Source: Gemmatimonadota bacterium
Lineage (GTDB): Bacteria; Gemmatimonadota; Gemmatimonadetes; Gemmatimonadales; Gemmatimonadaceae
DNA: 5,305 nt
Assembly (NCBI GenBank): GCA_029884515.1
Contig: JAOUHR010000174.1
Coordinates: 1 to 5,305, forward strand
Direction of reading: 5' to 3'
This document shows positions 1 through 5,279 of the stretch, piece after piece. Numbering within the stretch: the stretch's first letter is position 1; every line of letters starts with the position of its first letter. The position numbers were made by a program, and so were the translations under genes. The notes under the pieces are model-generated. The model worked only from the letters and a program-made list of their open reading frames with translations, was not told the origin of the DNA and did no database searches.

Positions 1-498
1 CAGACGAACCAGCGCGAGCTCGCGCTCGGCACGCACTCGCGTTCGGGTGACCAGTGGGATGTGTGGGAGTCCGTCTACTCACCCGCGGGCGCCGATGGCT
101 ACCCGAAGCCGCTCTGGGACAAGCGCACCGGTGTGATCGACACCACCGTCGCCGCGTACTGGCGCGAGCATTACGACCTCTCGCACATCCTGCGCCGCGA
201 CTGGAGGACGCTCGGGCCGCAGCTCCGCGGCAAGCTCCGCATCTACGTGGGCGACATGGACAACTACTACCTCAACAACGCCGTCTACCTGGTGGAGAAG
301 TTCCTGAGGGAGGCGGATCCGCCGGCCGATGCCGTGGTGGACTACGGCGACCGCGATGAGCACTGCTGGAACGGCGACCAGACGCGGTCGAACGCGTACT
401 CACGGCTCCGGTACCCCCAGATGGTGTTGCCCTGGGCGCTGGAGCGGATCCTCACCACCGCACCTGCCGGCGCGGATCTGCGCAGCTGGAGGTATTGA
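1..498 (+). CDS. C-terminal part of an esterase-like alpha/beta-hydrolase-fold protein (5' end outside window)
   Basis: The reading frame is open from the first base of the window, so the gene starts upstream and only the last 165 residues are seen. An in-frame GTG at 61 is internal, because the 20 codons before it read as the same protein (…RELALGTHSRSGDQWD…). The visible part has the layout of the end of an alpha/beta-hydrolase: a beta strand followed by VGDMDNYYLNNAVYL (about 247-291), where an Asp could be the catalytic acid, and then a strand ending in DRDEHCWNGD (about 346-378), where the His at 361-363 could be the catalytic histidine. The chain ends in a PAGADLRSWRY tail. From memory, large secreted hypothetical proteins related to putative esterases carry very similar ends (CWNGD, SWRY), but their substrate is not known to me. 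The nucleophile and any signal peptide would lie upstream. The stop overlaps the next start by one base (TGATG). I am confident that it is a gene and only moderately confident of the fold. Confidence 0.8.
   Translation, partial: QTNQRELALGTHSRSGDQWDVWESVYSPAGADGYPKPLWDKRTGVIDTTVAAYWREHYDLSHILRRDWRTLGPQLRGKLRIYVGDMDNYYLNNAVYLVEKFLREADPPADAVVDYGDRDEHCWNGDQTRSNAYSRLRYPQMVLPWALERILTTAPAGADLRSWRY
488..492 (+). promoter_or_regulatory. Shine-Dalgarno sequence for the small lipoprotein gene
   Basis: GGAGG lies inside the end of the preceding gene, five bases before the ATG at 498. It supports initiation at 498 rather than at the TTG at 495, which is too close to it. The overlap with the upstream stop suggests coupled translation. 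Confidence 0.6.
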
Positions 499-740
499 TG
501 TCCTCGCACGTGAAGGGGTCGATGTTCGTTGCGCTCGCGGTGTTGGTCACCGTCGGGGCGGCGTGCTCCACGAAGAAGGAGCCGCCCCCGCCGCGCACCG
601 ACGCGCAGAAGCGCGCCGCCGACAGCACGCTCGGCGCCTCTCGGATCCCGGGCGCGGCGGGTGTCAAGAACGCGATGGCGGTGAGCGACTCCGCCGCCAG
701 GCGGAAGGCGACGCTGGACTCGATGGCCGCGAACCCCTGA
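498..740 (+). CDS. Small putative lipoprotein of unknown function
   Basis: This is an 80-residue protein that I do not recognise with certainty. It begins with a short polar segment containing Lys6, then a hydrophobic stretch (about residues 9-22), then a lipobox-like VGAAC with the putative lipidated Cys at 23. Gly at -3 is less usual than Leu, but the general lipobox pattern allows it. After Cys23 come STKKEPPPPR, a charged proline-rich spacer, and a 45-residue Ala/Ser/Asp-rich tail with a STLGASRIPGAAGV core, which is probably poorly structured and periplasmic. The start at 498 follows GGAGG and supplies the basic n-region; Met9 (522) is an alternative that would lack it. It overlaps the esterase-like gene by one base and is 30 bases from the GDSL gene, so it is probably cotranscribed with both. 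I see no catalytic motif. That it is a lipoprotein is inferred from the N-terminus alone. Confidence 0.75.
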   Translation: MSSHVKGSMFVALAVLVTVGAACSTKKEPPPPRTDAQKRAADSTLGASRIPGAAGVKNAMAVSDSAARRKATLDSMAANP

Positions 741-754
741 CCGGCGGTCGCCGG
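741..754 (+). other. Perfect GC inverted repeat between lipoprotein stop and GDSL start
   Basis: CCGGCG-GT-CGCCGG begins right after the TGA stop at 738-740. As RNA it would fold as a five-pair stem (CCGGC/GCCGG) with a GGTC loop. Its right arm shares two G residues with GGGGAG (753-758), the likely Shine-Dalgarno sequence of the GTG at 771. No T-run follows, so it is not a standard intrinsic terminator. It might slow translation of the GDSL gene or stabilise mRNA ends, or be chance in GC-rich DNA. Confidence 0.4.
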
Positions 755-770
755 GGAGTAGCTTCCACGG

Positions 771-1610
771 GTGACCGCACCGCGCTTCGCCCGCTACGTC
801 GCCATCGGCGACAGTTCCACCGAGGGACTCGACGACCCCGACGGTCGCGGCCACTACCGCGGCTGGGCGGACCGGCTCGCCGAGCAGATCGCGCGTGCAC
901 GGCGCGACGTGCAGGACGCTGCGCCGCGTGAGGCGCGGTACGGCGGCGACGGCGAACTGTTGTACGCGAACCTCGCCGTGCGCGGGCGCAAGACGCGCGA
1001 GATCCTGCGTGAGCAGTTGGGCCCTGCACTCGCGATGCGCCCCGACCTGGCGACCGTGTTCAGCGGCACCAACGACGTCATCCGGAAGGGCTTCGACCTC
1101 GGAGCCGTGCGCGCCGACGTCGAGACGATGTGGCTCGCCCTTCGCGACTCCGGCGCGACGGTGGTGAGCTTCACGCTCCCGGACCTCTCGGCGGTGATCC
1201 CCTTCGCGCACCGCATCATGCCGCGCGTGCACGCGATGAACGACGCGCTCCGGGAGACCGCGGCGGCGACGGGCACGATCCTGGTGGACTTCTCGGCGAG
1301 TCCGCTCACGTCGGACCCGCGCCTCTGGAGCGAGGATCGCCTCCACGCGAACGCGCTCGGCCACGAGCGCATCGCGGCGGCGCTCGCCCACGCGCTCGGA
1401 CTTCCGGGCGCTGACGAATCGTGGGCCACGCCACTCCCGCCCGCGTCGCCTCCCTCCGTGGCACGCCGAGCCGCGACGGAACTCCTTTGGACCCGGCGCT
1501 ATTTCTTGCCATGGGTGTGGCGTCGCGCGACCGGGCAGTCGTCCGGTGACGGCGTACTGCCCAAGCGCCCGACCCTTGCCCCGGTGCGTCCGGAAGAGAG
1601 CAGCAGGTGA
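771..1610 (+). CDS. SGNH/GDSL-family hydrolase (lipase/esterase-like)
   Basis: This is a 279-residue hydrolase with all four SGNH blocks visible. Block I is AIGDSSTEGL with the nucleophile Ser15, block II is NLAVRG with Gly72 (oxyanion hole), block III is SGTND with Asn101, and block V is DRLHANALGH with Asp189 and His192 completing the triad. Such enzymes cleave ester bonds of lipids, acylated sugars or similar compounds; the substrate here cannot be told. There is no signal peptide, so it is probably cytoplasmic. The hydrolase fold ends near residue 212. A Pro/Ala linker follows and then an Arg/Trp-rich tail (LLWTRRYFLPWVWRRATG, SSGDG, PKRP), which I recall from a subfamily of bacterial GDSL proteins. 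The GTG start at 771 puts block I at the usual distance from the N-terminus and has GGGGAG 12 bases upstream. The stop overlaps the GTG of the peroxidase gene in GTGA, so the two are likely coupled. Confidence 0.92.
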   Translation: MTAPRFARYVAIGDSSTEGLDDPDGRGHYRGWADRLAEQIARARRDVQDAAPREARYGGDGELLYANLAVRGRKTREILREQLGPALAMRPDLATVFSGTNDVIRKGFDLGAVRADVETMWLALRDSGATVVSFTLPDLSAVIPFAHRIMPRVHAMNDALRETAAATGTILVDFSASPLTSDPRLWSEDRLHANALGHERIAAALAHALGLPGADESWATPLPPASPPSVARRAATELLWTRRYFLPWVWRRATGQSSGDGVLPKRPTLAPVRPEESSR

Positions 1611-2086
1611 GCCTGTACGACATCCCAACGAAGACACTCACCGGTGAGCCCGCGACGCTCGCCCCATATCGCGACAAGGTGATGCTCATCGTGAACGTCG
1701 CCAGCCACTGCGGCTACACCTGGCAGTACAAGGGGCTGGAGCGGATGCACCGCGAACTCTCGCCGCGCGGCTTCGCGGTGCTTGGCTTTCCCTGCAACCA
1801 GTTCGGCGACCAGGAACCCGGCGACGCCGAGGAGATCCAGCAGTTCTGCTCGCTCACCTACGACGTGACCTTCCCGCTCTTCGAGAAGGTGGACGTGAAC
1901 GGCGCGCACGCGCACCCGATCTGGGAGCTACTCAAGTCGGAACGCCGCGGCCTCCTCGGCACGAAGGCGATCAAGTGGAACTTCACGAAGTTCCTCGTGG
2001 ACCGGGACGGGCACGTGGTGAAGCGCTACGGGCCGAAGGCGACGCCCAAGCAGATCGCGCGCGAGGTGGAAGCGCTACTTGGCTGA
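1607..2086 (+). CDS. Glutathione peroxidase family protein (Cys type, probably thioredoxin-dependent)
   Basis: This 159-residue protein is of normal length for bacterial glutathione peroxidases and reduces hydrogen peroxide or organic and lipid hydroperoxides in the cytoplasm. The peroxidatic Cys35 lies in NVASHCGYTWQYKGLE. LGFPCNQFGDQEPG (59-72) is the second family signature and supplies the catalytic Gln69. WNFTKFLVDRDG (124-135) gives Trp124 and Asn125, completing the Cys-Gln-Trp-Asn set. Cys81 in QQFCSLTYDVTFPLFEKVDV sits where the resolving cysteine lies in thioredoxin-dependent members such as yeast Gpx3, so the reductant is more likely thioredoxin than glutathione (family knowledge plus inference). 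No selenocysteine is present; position 35 is TGC. The GTG start at 1607 overlaps the GDSL stop, and the purine-rich GGAAGAGAG (1592-1600) lies upstream. The 3' end overlaps the TlpA-like gene by eight bases, giving a compact redox pair. Confidence 0.95.
   Translation: MSLYDIPTKTLTGEPATLAPYRDKVMLIVNVASHCGYTWQYKGLERMHRELSPRGFAVLGFPCNQFGDQEPGDAEEIQQFCSLTYDVTFPLFEKVDVNGAHAHPIWELLKSERRGLLGTKAIKWNFTKFLVDRDGHVVKRYGPKATPKQIAREVEALLG
2063..2070 (+). promoter_or_regulatory. Shine-Dalgarno sequence that fixes a TTG start at 2079
   Basis: GAGGTGGA lies inside the end of the peroxidase gene, eight bases before TTG at 2079. No ATG or GTG start precedes the membrane segment with a comparable site, so it supports the TTG start and the eight-base overlap. 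Confidence 0.6.
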
Positions 2087-2708
2087 CGGACCGGGGAAGG
2101 AGCCGACGGCGCCAGAGGTCCCCGGCGGCGAGCCGGCAGAACCGCCGGCCCGCTCACAGCCGTCATCACGGCCGGCAGGGATTCGCCGCCACCTCACGAT
2201 CAGCAACCTGATCCTATTCATCGCGCTCTGGTGGGCGGGCCCGCGGTTGCTGCCGCACCTCGGCGCGTTGGTGGGAGTGCGGTCCGGCCCGGACACGGTG
2301 CCGAGCTACGCGTATCAGGGTCTCGCGGGTGAAGCGCTGTCCGCCGATTCGCTCCGCGGCCGTGTGGTGCTCGTGAACTTCTGGGCGACGTGGTGCAGCC
2401 CGTGCCGCGTGGAGATGCCGCTGCTGGAGGCGATGTACCAGCGACATCGGGACGAGGGCTTCGTCGTGGTGGGGTTCGCCGTCGACCAGGCGCCCACGCG
2501 GACCGTCGCGGACTTCGTGCGCGCGCGCGGTGTCACGTATCCCATCGCGCACGTCGCGAGCGAGGCGGAACGCCGCTTCGGTGGCATCCGCGGCTACCCG
2601 ACCTCATTCCTGCTCGATCGCACAGGGCGGATCCGGCACCAGGTGTTGGGGCCGATCGGTCCCCTGTCACTCGAACCCGCGGTCCGGCGGCTCCTGGCCG
2701 AGCGGTAG
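2079..2708 (+). CDS. Membrane-anchored TlpA/ResA-like thiol-disulfide oxidoreductase
   Basis: This 209-residue protein is a thioredoxin-fold reductase of the TlpA/ResA/DsbE group. It has a 35-40 residue Pro/Glu/Ser-rich N-terminus, one hydrophobic anchor (about 41-59, ISNLILFIALWWAGPRLL) and a thioredoxin domain (about 75-209). The active site is FWATWCSPCR with Cys106 and Cys109. The cis-proline is Pro174 in GYPTSFLLDRTG, followed by the usual final strand and helix. The topology is inferred as N-terminus in, with the catalytic domain on the periplasmic side. Relatives reduce apocytochrome c or other exported thiols; nothing nearby points to cytochrome c maturation, so the substrate is open. 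The TTG start is supported by a good Shine-Dalgarno sequence. The cytoplasmic Pro-rich extension is longer than usual for the family, but a later start would have to lie close to the membrane segment. It is coupled to the peroxidase gene and is the last gene before the promoter region. Confidence 0.9.
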   Translation: MADGPGKEPTAPEVPGGEPAEPPARSQPSSRPAGIRRHLTISNLILFIALWWAGPRLLPHLGALVGVRSGPDTVPSYAYQGLAGEALSADSLRGRVVLVNFWATWCSPCRVEMPLLEAMYQRHRDEGFVVVGFAVDQAPTRTVADFVRARGVTYPIAHVASEAERRFGGIRGYPTSFLLDRTGRIRHQVLGPIGPLSLEPAVRRLLAER

Positions 2709-2716
2709 GACGGCCC

Positions 2717-2745
2717 TTGCATGGGACGTGGGCCTGTATTATATT
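2717..2745 (+). promoter_or_regulatory. Candidate sigma70-type promoter of the efflux operon
   Basis: TTGCAT (2717-2722) and TATATT (2740-2745) are separated by 17 bases and resemble -35 and -10 boxes (three and five matches to TTGACA and TATAAT). A TATTAT at 2737-2742 overlaps but would give a 14-base spacer. Transcription would start near 2751-2753, leaving a leader of about 30 bases. The 2735-2780 stretch has only 10 G/C in 46 bases, against GC-rich surroundings, which favours a real promoter. Confidence 0.6.
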
Positions 2746-2754
2746 ACCAAATAG

Positions 2755-2770
2755 TTGTATACTCATACAA
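2755..2770 (+). promoter_or_regulatory. Perfect palindromic operator-like site at the predicted transcription start
   Basis: TTGTAT-ACTC-ATACAA is a perfect inverted repeat with 6-base arms and a 4-base centre. It sits about three bases downstream of the predicted transcription start and ends ten bases before the ATG at 2781. The size and symmetry fit a dimeric winged-helix or HTH repressor of the MarR or TetR type, both common controllers of efflux operons (inference). As RNA the stem would be weak (mostly A-U), so a DNA site is more likely than a terminator. The regulator gene is not in the window. Confidence 0.55.
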
Positions 2771-2780
2771 TAACAATTAC

Positions 2781-4241
2781 ATGACACGATTCCGTTCGGC
2801 GTCGCTGGTGATCGCCGTGCTGTCTGTTCCCGTGGCGTTGCCGGCCCAGACGGCCCAGACGGCCCAGGTGGCACAGGTGGATCGCTCTGCCCAGCGAGTG
2901 GGCGCCCTCTCCCTCCGTGACGCCCTCGCGCGGGCCGACGCGCACGCATTCGCCAACCGCATCGCCGACGGCCGTGCGGACGTCCAGGCCGGCGAGGCGC
3001 TCGCCGCATACCGCGGGATCCTTCCCTCGGTGCGCGTGGAAGCGGGATTCGTGCGCACGACGGACCCTATCGGTGCGTTCGGCACCACGCTCCGGCAGCG
3101 CGCGATCACCGCGGCTGACTTCGATCCGGCTCGCCTCAACTTTCCCGCCGCCGTCGGCAACCGCTCCGCGGGCCTCGTGCTCGAACAGCCACTGTTCAAC
3201 GCGGACGCGTGGATGGGACGACGGGCAGGTGCCGCGGCCACGGGTGCCGCACGGGCAGGGGCCGAGTGGACGCGCCGCGGCACGAGCACCGACGTGATCC
3301 GCGCCTACTTCGGCGCCACGCTCGCACGCGAGAAGCGCTCGACCCTCGACGCCGCCGAGCGCGCCGCGCAGGCGCACGTCGCACGGGCACGCGCCCTCTC
3401 CGATACCGGGCTCGTCACCCGCTCCGACGTCCTGCTCGCCGAGGTGCGCGCGGGGGAGATCACCGCGCAACGCCTCGCCGCGACCGGTGAAGCGGAGCAT
3501 GCGGCCCGCGCACTCGCGGTCCTGCTCGGCGAGCCGGGGTCGTCCAATGAACTCCCCACGACACTCCCGACCGCCGACGCGATCCGGGCGCTGGTGGCGG
3601 GCGACACGAGCGAGACCACCGGCGAGACCACCGGCGAGCGCGCCGGCGATGACGCCGCCATGTACACCGGGCAGACTGGGACGCGCGCCGATGTTCGAGC
3701 CGCGACGCTCGCCGTCGACGCCAGCCGCGCCGACACCCGGCGCGCACGGGCCGCCTACCTGCCGCGCGTCAACGGATTCGCGCGGTACGACTGGAACGAC
3801 CCCAGGGCGTATTTCGCCAACGAACGGAGCTGGACCGTCGGCGTGATGGCGTCGTGGAGTCCCTTCGCCGGCGCGAGCGAGATCGCCGAGGTGCGGGCCA
3901 CCAGTGGTCGCGCCAGGACCGCCGTCGCCCAGTTCGAAGCGGCGACGGCACAAGCCGGACTCGAGACCGCCCGCACCCGCACGGAGCTGCAGGTGGCGCT
4001 CGCCCAGCTCGACATCGCCGAACGCGCGGTCGCGCAGTCGGTCGAGGCGCACCGCATCGTCGTACTCAAGTACGACGGCGGGCTCGCCACCATCTCCGAG
4101 CTGCTCGAGGCGTCTGCGCTCGAGACCCAGAGCCGCCTCAGCGCCTCCTTTGCCACGTACCGACTTCTCGTCACCGCCGCGGAGCGCCGCCAGGCGCTCG
4201 GCGCCGATCCCGCCTTCCTCGCCACGCTGACCACCCCATGA
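2781..4241 (+). CDS. TolC-family outer-membrane efflux channel protein
   Basis: This 486-residue protein is the outer-membrane and periplasmic tunnel of a tripartite pump. Residues 1-22 form a signal peptide (MTRFR, hydrophobic core, cleavage probably after LPA22). The TolC fold shows as two similar halves. The first (about 43-255) has LSLRDALARA, a strand pair around EAGFVRTTDP and VLEQPLFN, and long Ala/Arg-rich helices with GLVTRSDVLLAEVRAGE. The second (about 300-475) has RADVRAATLAVDASRADTRR, AAYLPRVNGFARYDW, SWTVGVMASWSPFAG and KYDGGLATISELLEA. The linker carries a short repeat. There is no lipobox, unlike OprM-type channels. The ATG at 2781 is chosen because it gives a clean signal peptide; an in-frame ATG at 2721 would lie upstream of the predicted transcription start and add a non-signal-like leader. 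No Shine-Dalgarno sequence precedes 2781. The stop overlaps the adaptor start (ATGA). Confidence 0.93.
   Translation: MTRFRSASLVIAVLSVPVALPAQTAQTAQVAQVDRSAQRVGALSLRDALARADAHAFANRIADGRADVQAGEALAAYRGILPSVRVEAGFVRTTDPIGAFGTTLRQRAITAADFDPARLNFPAAVGNRSAGLVLEQPLFNADAWMGRRAGAAATGAARAGAEWTRRGTSTDVIRAYFGATLAREKRSTLDAAERAAQAHVARARALSDTGLVTRSDVLLAEVRAGEITAQRLAATGEAEHAARALAVLLGEPGSSNELPTTLPTADAIRALVAGDTSETTGETTGERAGDDAAMYTGQTGTRADVRAATLAVDASRADTRRARAAYLPRVNGFARYDWNDPRAYFANERSWTVGVMASWSPFAGASEIAEVRATSGRARTAVAQFEAATAQAGLETARTRTELQVALAQLDIAERAVAQSVEAHRIVVLKYDGGLATISELLEASALETQSRLSASFATYRLLVTAAERRQALGADPAFLATLTTP
2844..2879 (+). repeat. Four 9-base tandem units after the signal peptide of the TolC-like protein
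   Basis: The units are GCCCAGACG twice, GCCCAGGTG once and GCACAGGTG once. They encode AQT-AQT-AQV-AQV at residues 22-33, straddling the predicted signal cleavage site. Being in frame, copy changes would alter only the length of the mature N-terminus. Confidence 0.75.
3612..3647 (+). repeat. Three 12-base tandem units in the linker between TolC halves
   Basis: GAGACCACCGGC occurs twice exactly and a third time as GAGCGCGCCGGC. They encode ETTG-ETTG-ERAG (residues 278-289), in the hydrophilic linker between the two structural halves of the TolC-like channel. The units are in frame, so gain or loss would not break the gene. Confidence 0.7.
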
Positions 4242-5278
4242 ACCGCTCATCGATGAAGCACCTGATCGTCCTCGCCGCCCCGCTCCTCATCGCCGCCTGC
4301 TCGACCGGCGCCGCGCAGGAGCGCACCGCACCCGAGGAAACGTCCCCCCGCGACGGTGGACCCGTCGCGGAGGTGATGGACACGCTGCTCTCCACGAACC
4401 TGCTGGCGAGCGGCACCGCCGAGCCGATGCGTGCCGCGACGCTCTCCACGAAGCTGATGGCCAGTGTGACGGCCGTCCTCGTGCAGGAAGGGGACATGGT
4501 CGCGGCCGGTGCGGTGCTCGTGCGCCTCGACGCGCGCGACCTCGAGGCGAAGGCCGAGCAGGTGGCCGCGTCGGAGGCATCCGCGGAAGCGATGCGGGCC
4601 CAGGCCGCGGCACACGCGGCACGCATGCGAGCCCTCTTCGTCCAGGGTGCAGCGCCCAAGGCGACGCTCGAAGCCGCCGAGGCGTCGCTCTCGCAAGCCG
4701 AATCCGCGCTGCGCGGCGCGCGCGCGGCGGGCGCGGAACTCGCGTCGGTGGGCAGCTATGCGGAAGTGCGTGCGCCCTTCGCGGGGCGGGTGACGCAGCG
4801 CTTCGTCGACCCCGGTGCGTTCGCCGCCCCGGGCGCGCCGCTCGTCACGATCCAGGATTCGCGGTCGCTGCGGATCACCGTGCACGCGTCACCCGACGCG
4901 GTGCGTGCGCTCCGGCGTGGGCAGCACCTTGCGGCGACGATCGAGGGCGTGACGGCACAGGCGACCATCGAGGGCGTCGTGCCCGTGATGGGCAGTCTCT
5001 ACCAGATCAACGCCATCGTCGAGAACGCCGAGGGTGCGTACCTCCCCGGGAGCGCGGCGACCCTGTTGGTGCCGGCGGGCACGCACCGGGCACTCGCGAT
5101 CCCGGCGGATGCGCTGCGCTACGAGGGCGACCTGGTGGGCGTGACCGTCAGGACCGGCACGAGCGACGCACGCCGTTGGATCCGGGTCGGCATGCGAACG
5201 GGCGATCTCGTGGAAGTGACGTCCGGCCTCCGCGCCGGAGAGCAGGTGGTGCGCCACGCGAGCGGCGGAGCCGATTGA
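4238..5278 (+). CDS. RND efflux periplasmic adaptor (membrane fusion) lipoprotein
   Basis: This 346-residue protein joins the inner-membrane pump to the TolC-like channel. The N-terminus is a lipoprotein signal (MKHLIVLAAPLLIAAC) with lipidated Cys21, as in AcrA and MexA. The two half-lipoyl motifs are STKLMASVTAVLVQEGDMV to about residue 98 and YAEVRAPFAGRVTQRFVDPG to about 206. Between them lies an Ala/Glu-rich coiled-coil hairpin (101-170) with a turn near FVQGAAPKATLEAAE. A beta-barrel domain (about 207-280) and a membrane-proximal domain (281-346, ending GLRAGEQVVRHASG) follow. It is slightly short for the family. The ATG at 4238 overlaps the upstream stop in ATGA and keeps the full lipoprotein signal. 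There is no clear Shine-Dalgarno sequence, so translation may depend on coupling; the ATG at 4253 is an alternative that also keeps the signal. The pumped substrate cannot be told. I see no metal-binding Met/His motifs suggestive of CusB-type adaptors. Confidence 0.93.
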   Translation: MNRSSMKHLIVLAAPLLIAACSTGAAQERTAPEETSPRDGGPVAEVMDTLLSTNLLASGTAEPMRAATLSTKLMASVTAVLVQEGDMVAAGAVLVRLDARDLEAKAEQVAASEASAEAMRAQAAAHAARMRALFVQGAAPKATLEAAEASLSQAESALRGARAAGAELASVGSYAEVRAPFAGRVTQRFVDPGAFAAPGAPLVTIQDSRSLRITVHASPDAVRALRRGQHLAATIEGVTAQATIEGVVPVMGSLYQINAIVENAEGAYLPGSAATLLVPAGTHRALAIPADALRYEGDLVGVTVRTGTSDARRWIRVGMRTGDLVEVTSGLRAGEQVVRHASGGAD

Positions 5279-5279
5279 G

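Noticed and set aside
495..497. TTG at 495 as start of the small lipoprotein
   Set aside because: It is two bases from the GGAGG site, while the adjacent ATG at 498 has better spacing.
342..1637. Long open frame on the minus strand opposite the esterase end, lipoprotein and GDSL genes (431 codons)
   Set aside because: Its product is Arg/Gly/His-rich with no recognisable motif and it lies opposite genes with clear motifs. Such frames are expected in GC-rich DNA.
2712..2745. Intrinsic terminator after the TlpA-like gene (GGCCC, 13-base loop, GGGCC, then TGTATTATATT)
   Set aside because: The stem is only five pairs with a long loop, the tail is mixed A/T rather than a T-run, and it overlaps the predicted -35 box. 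A weak terminator remains possible, but I would not annotate it.
2721..2780. Upstream in-frame ATG at 2721 as start of the TolC-like gene
   Set aside because: It would add 20 residues that mask the signal peptide, sits within the -35 region of the predicted promoter and reads through the operator-like palindrome.
3854..4237. Extension of the adaptor frame 128 codons upstream of 4238
   Set aside because: It overlaps the conserved second half of the TolC-like gene, is Arg-rich in composition and would bury the lipoprotein signal.
2763..4250. Long open frame on the minus strand opposite the whole TolC-like gene (495 codons)
   Set aside because: The translation is a Gly/Arg/Ala-rich shadow with no domain signal, and the + strand has clear signal peptide and TolC motifs.
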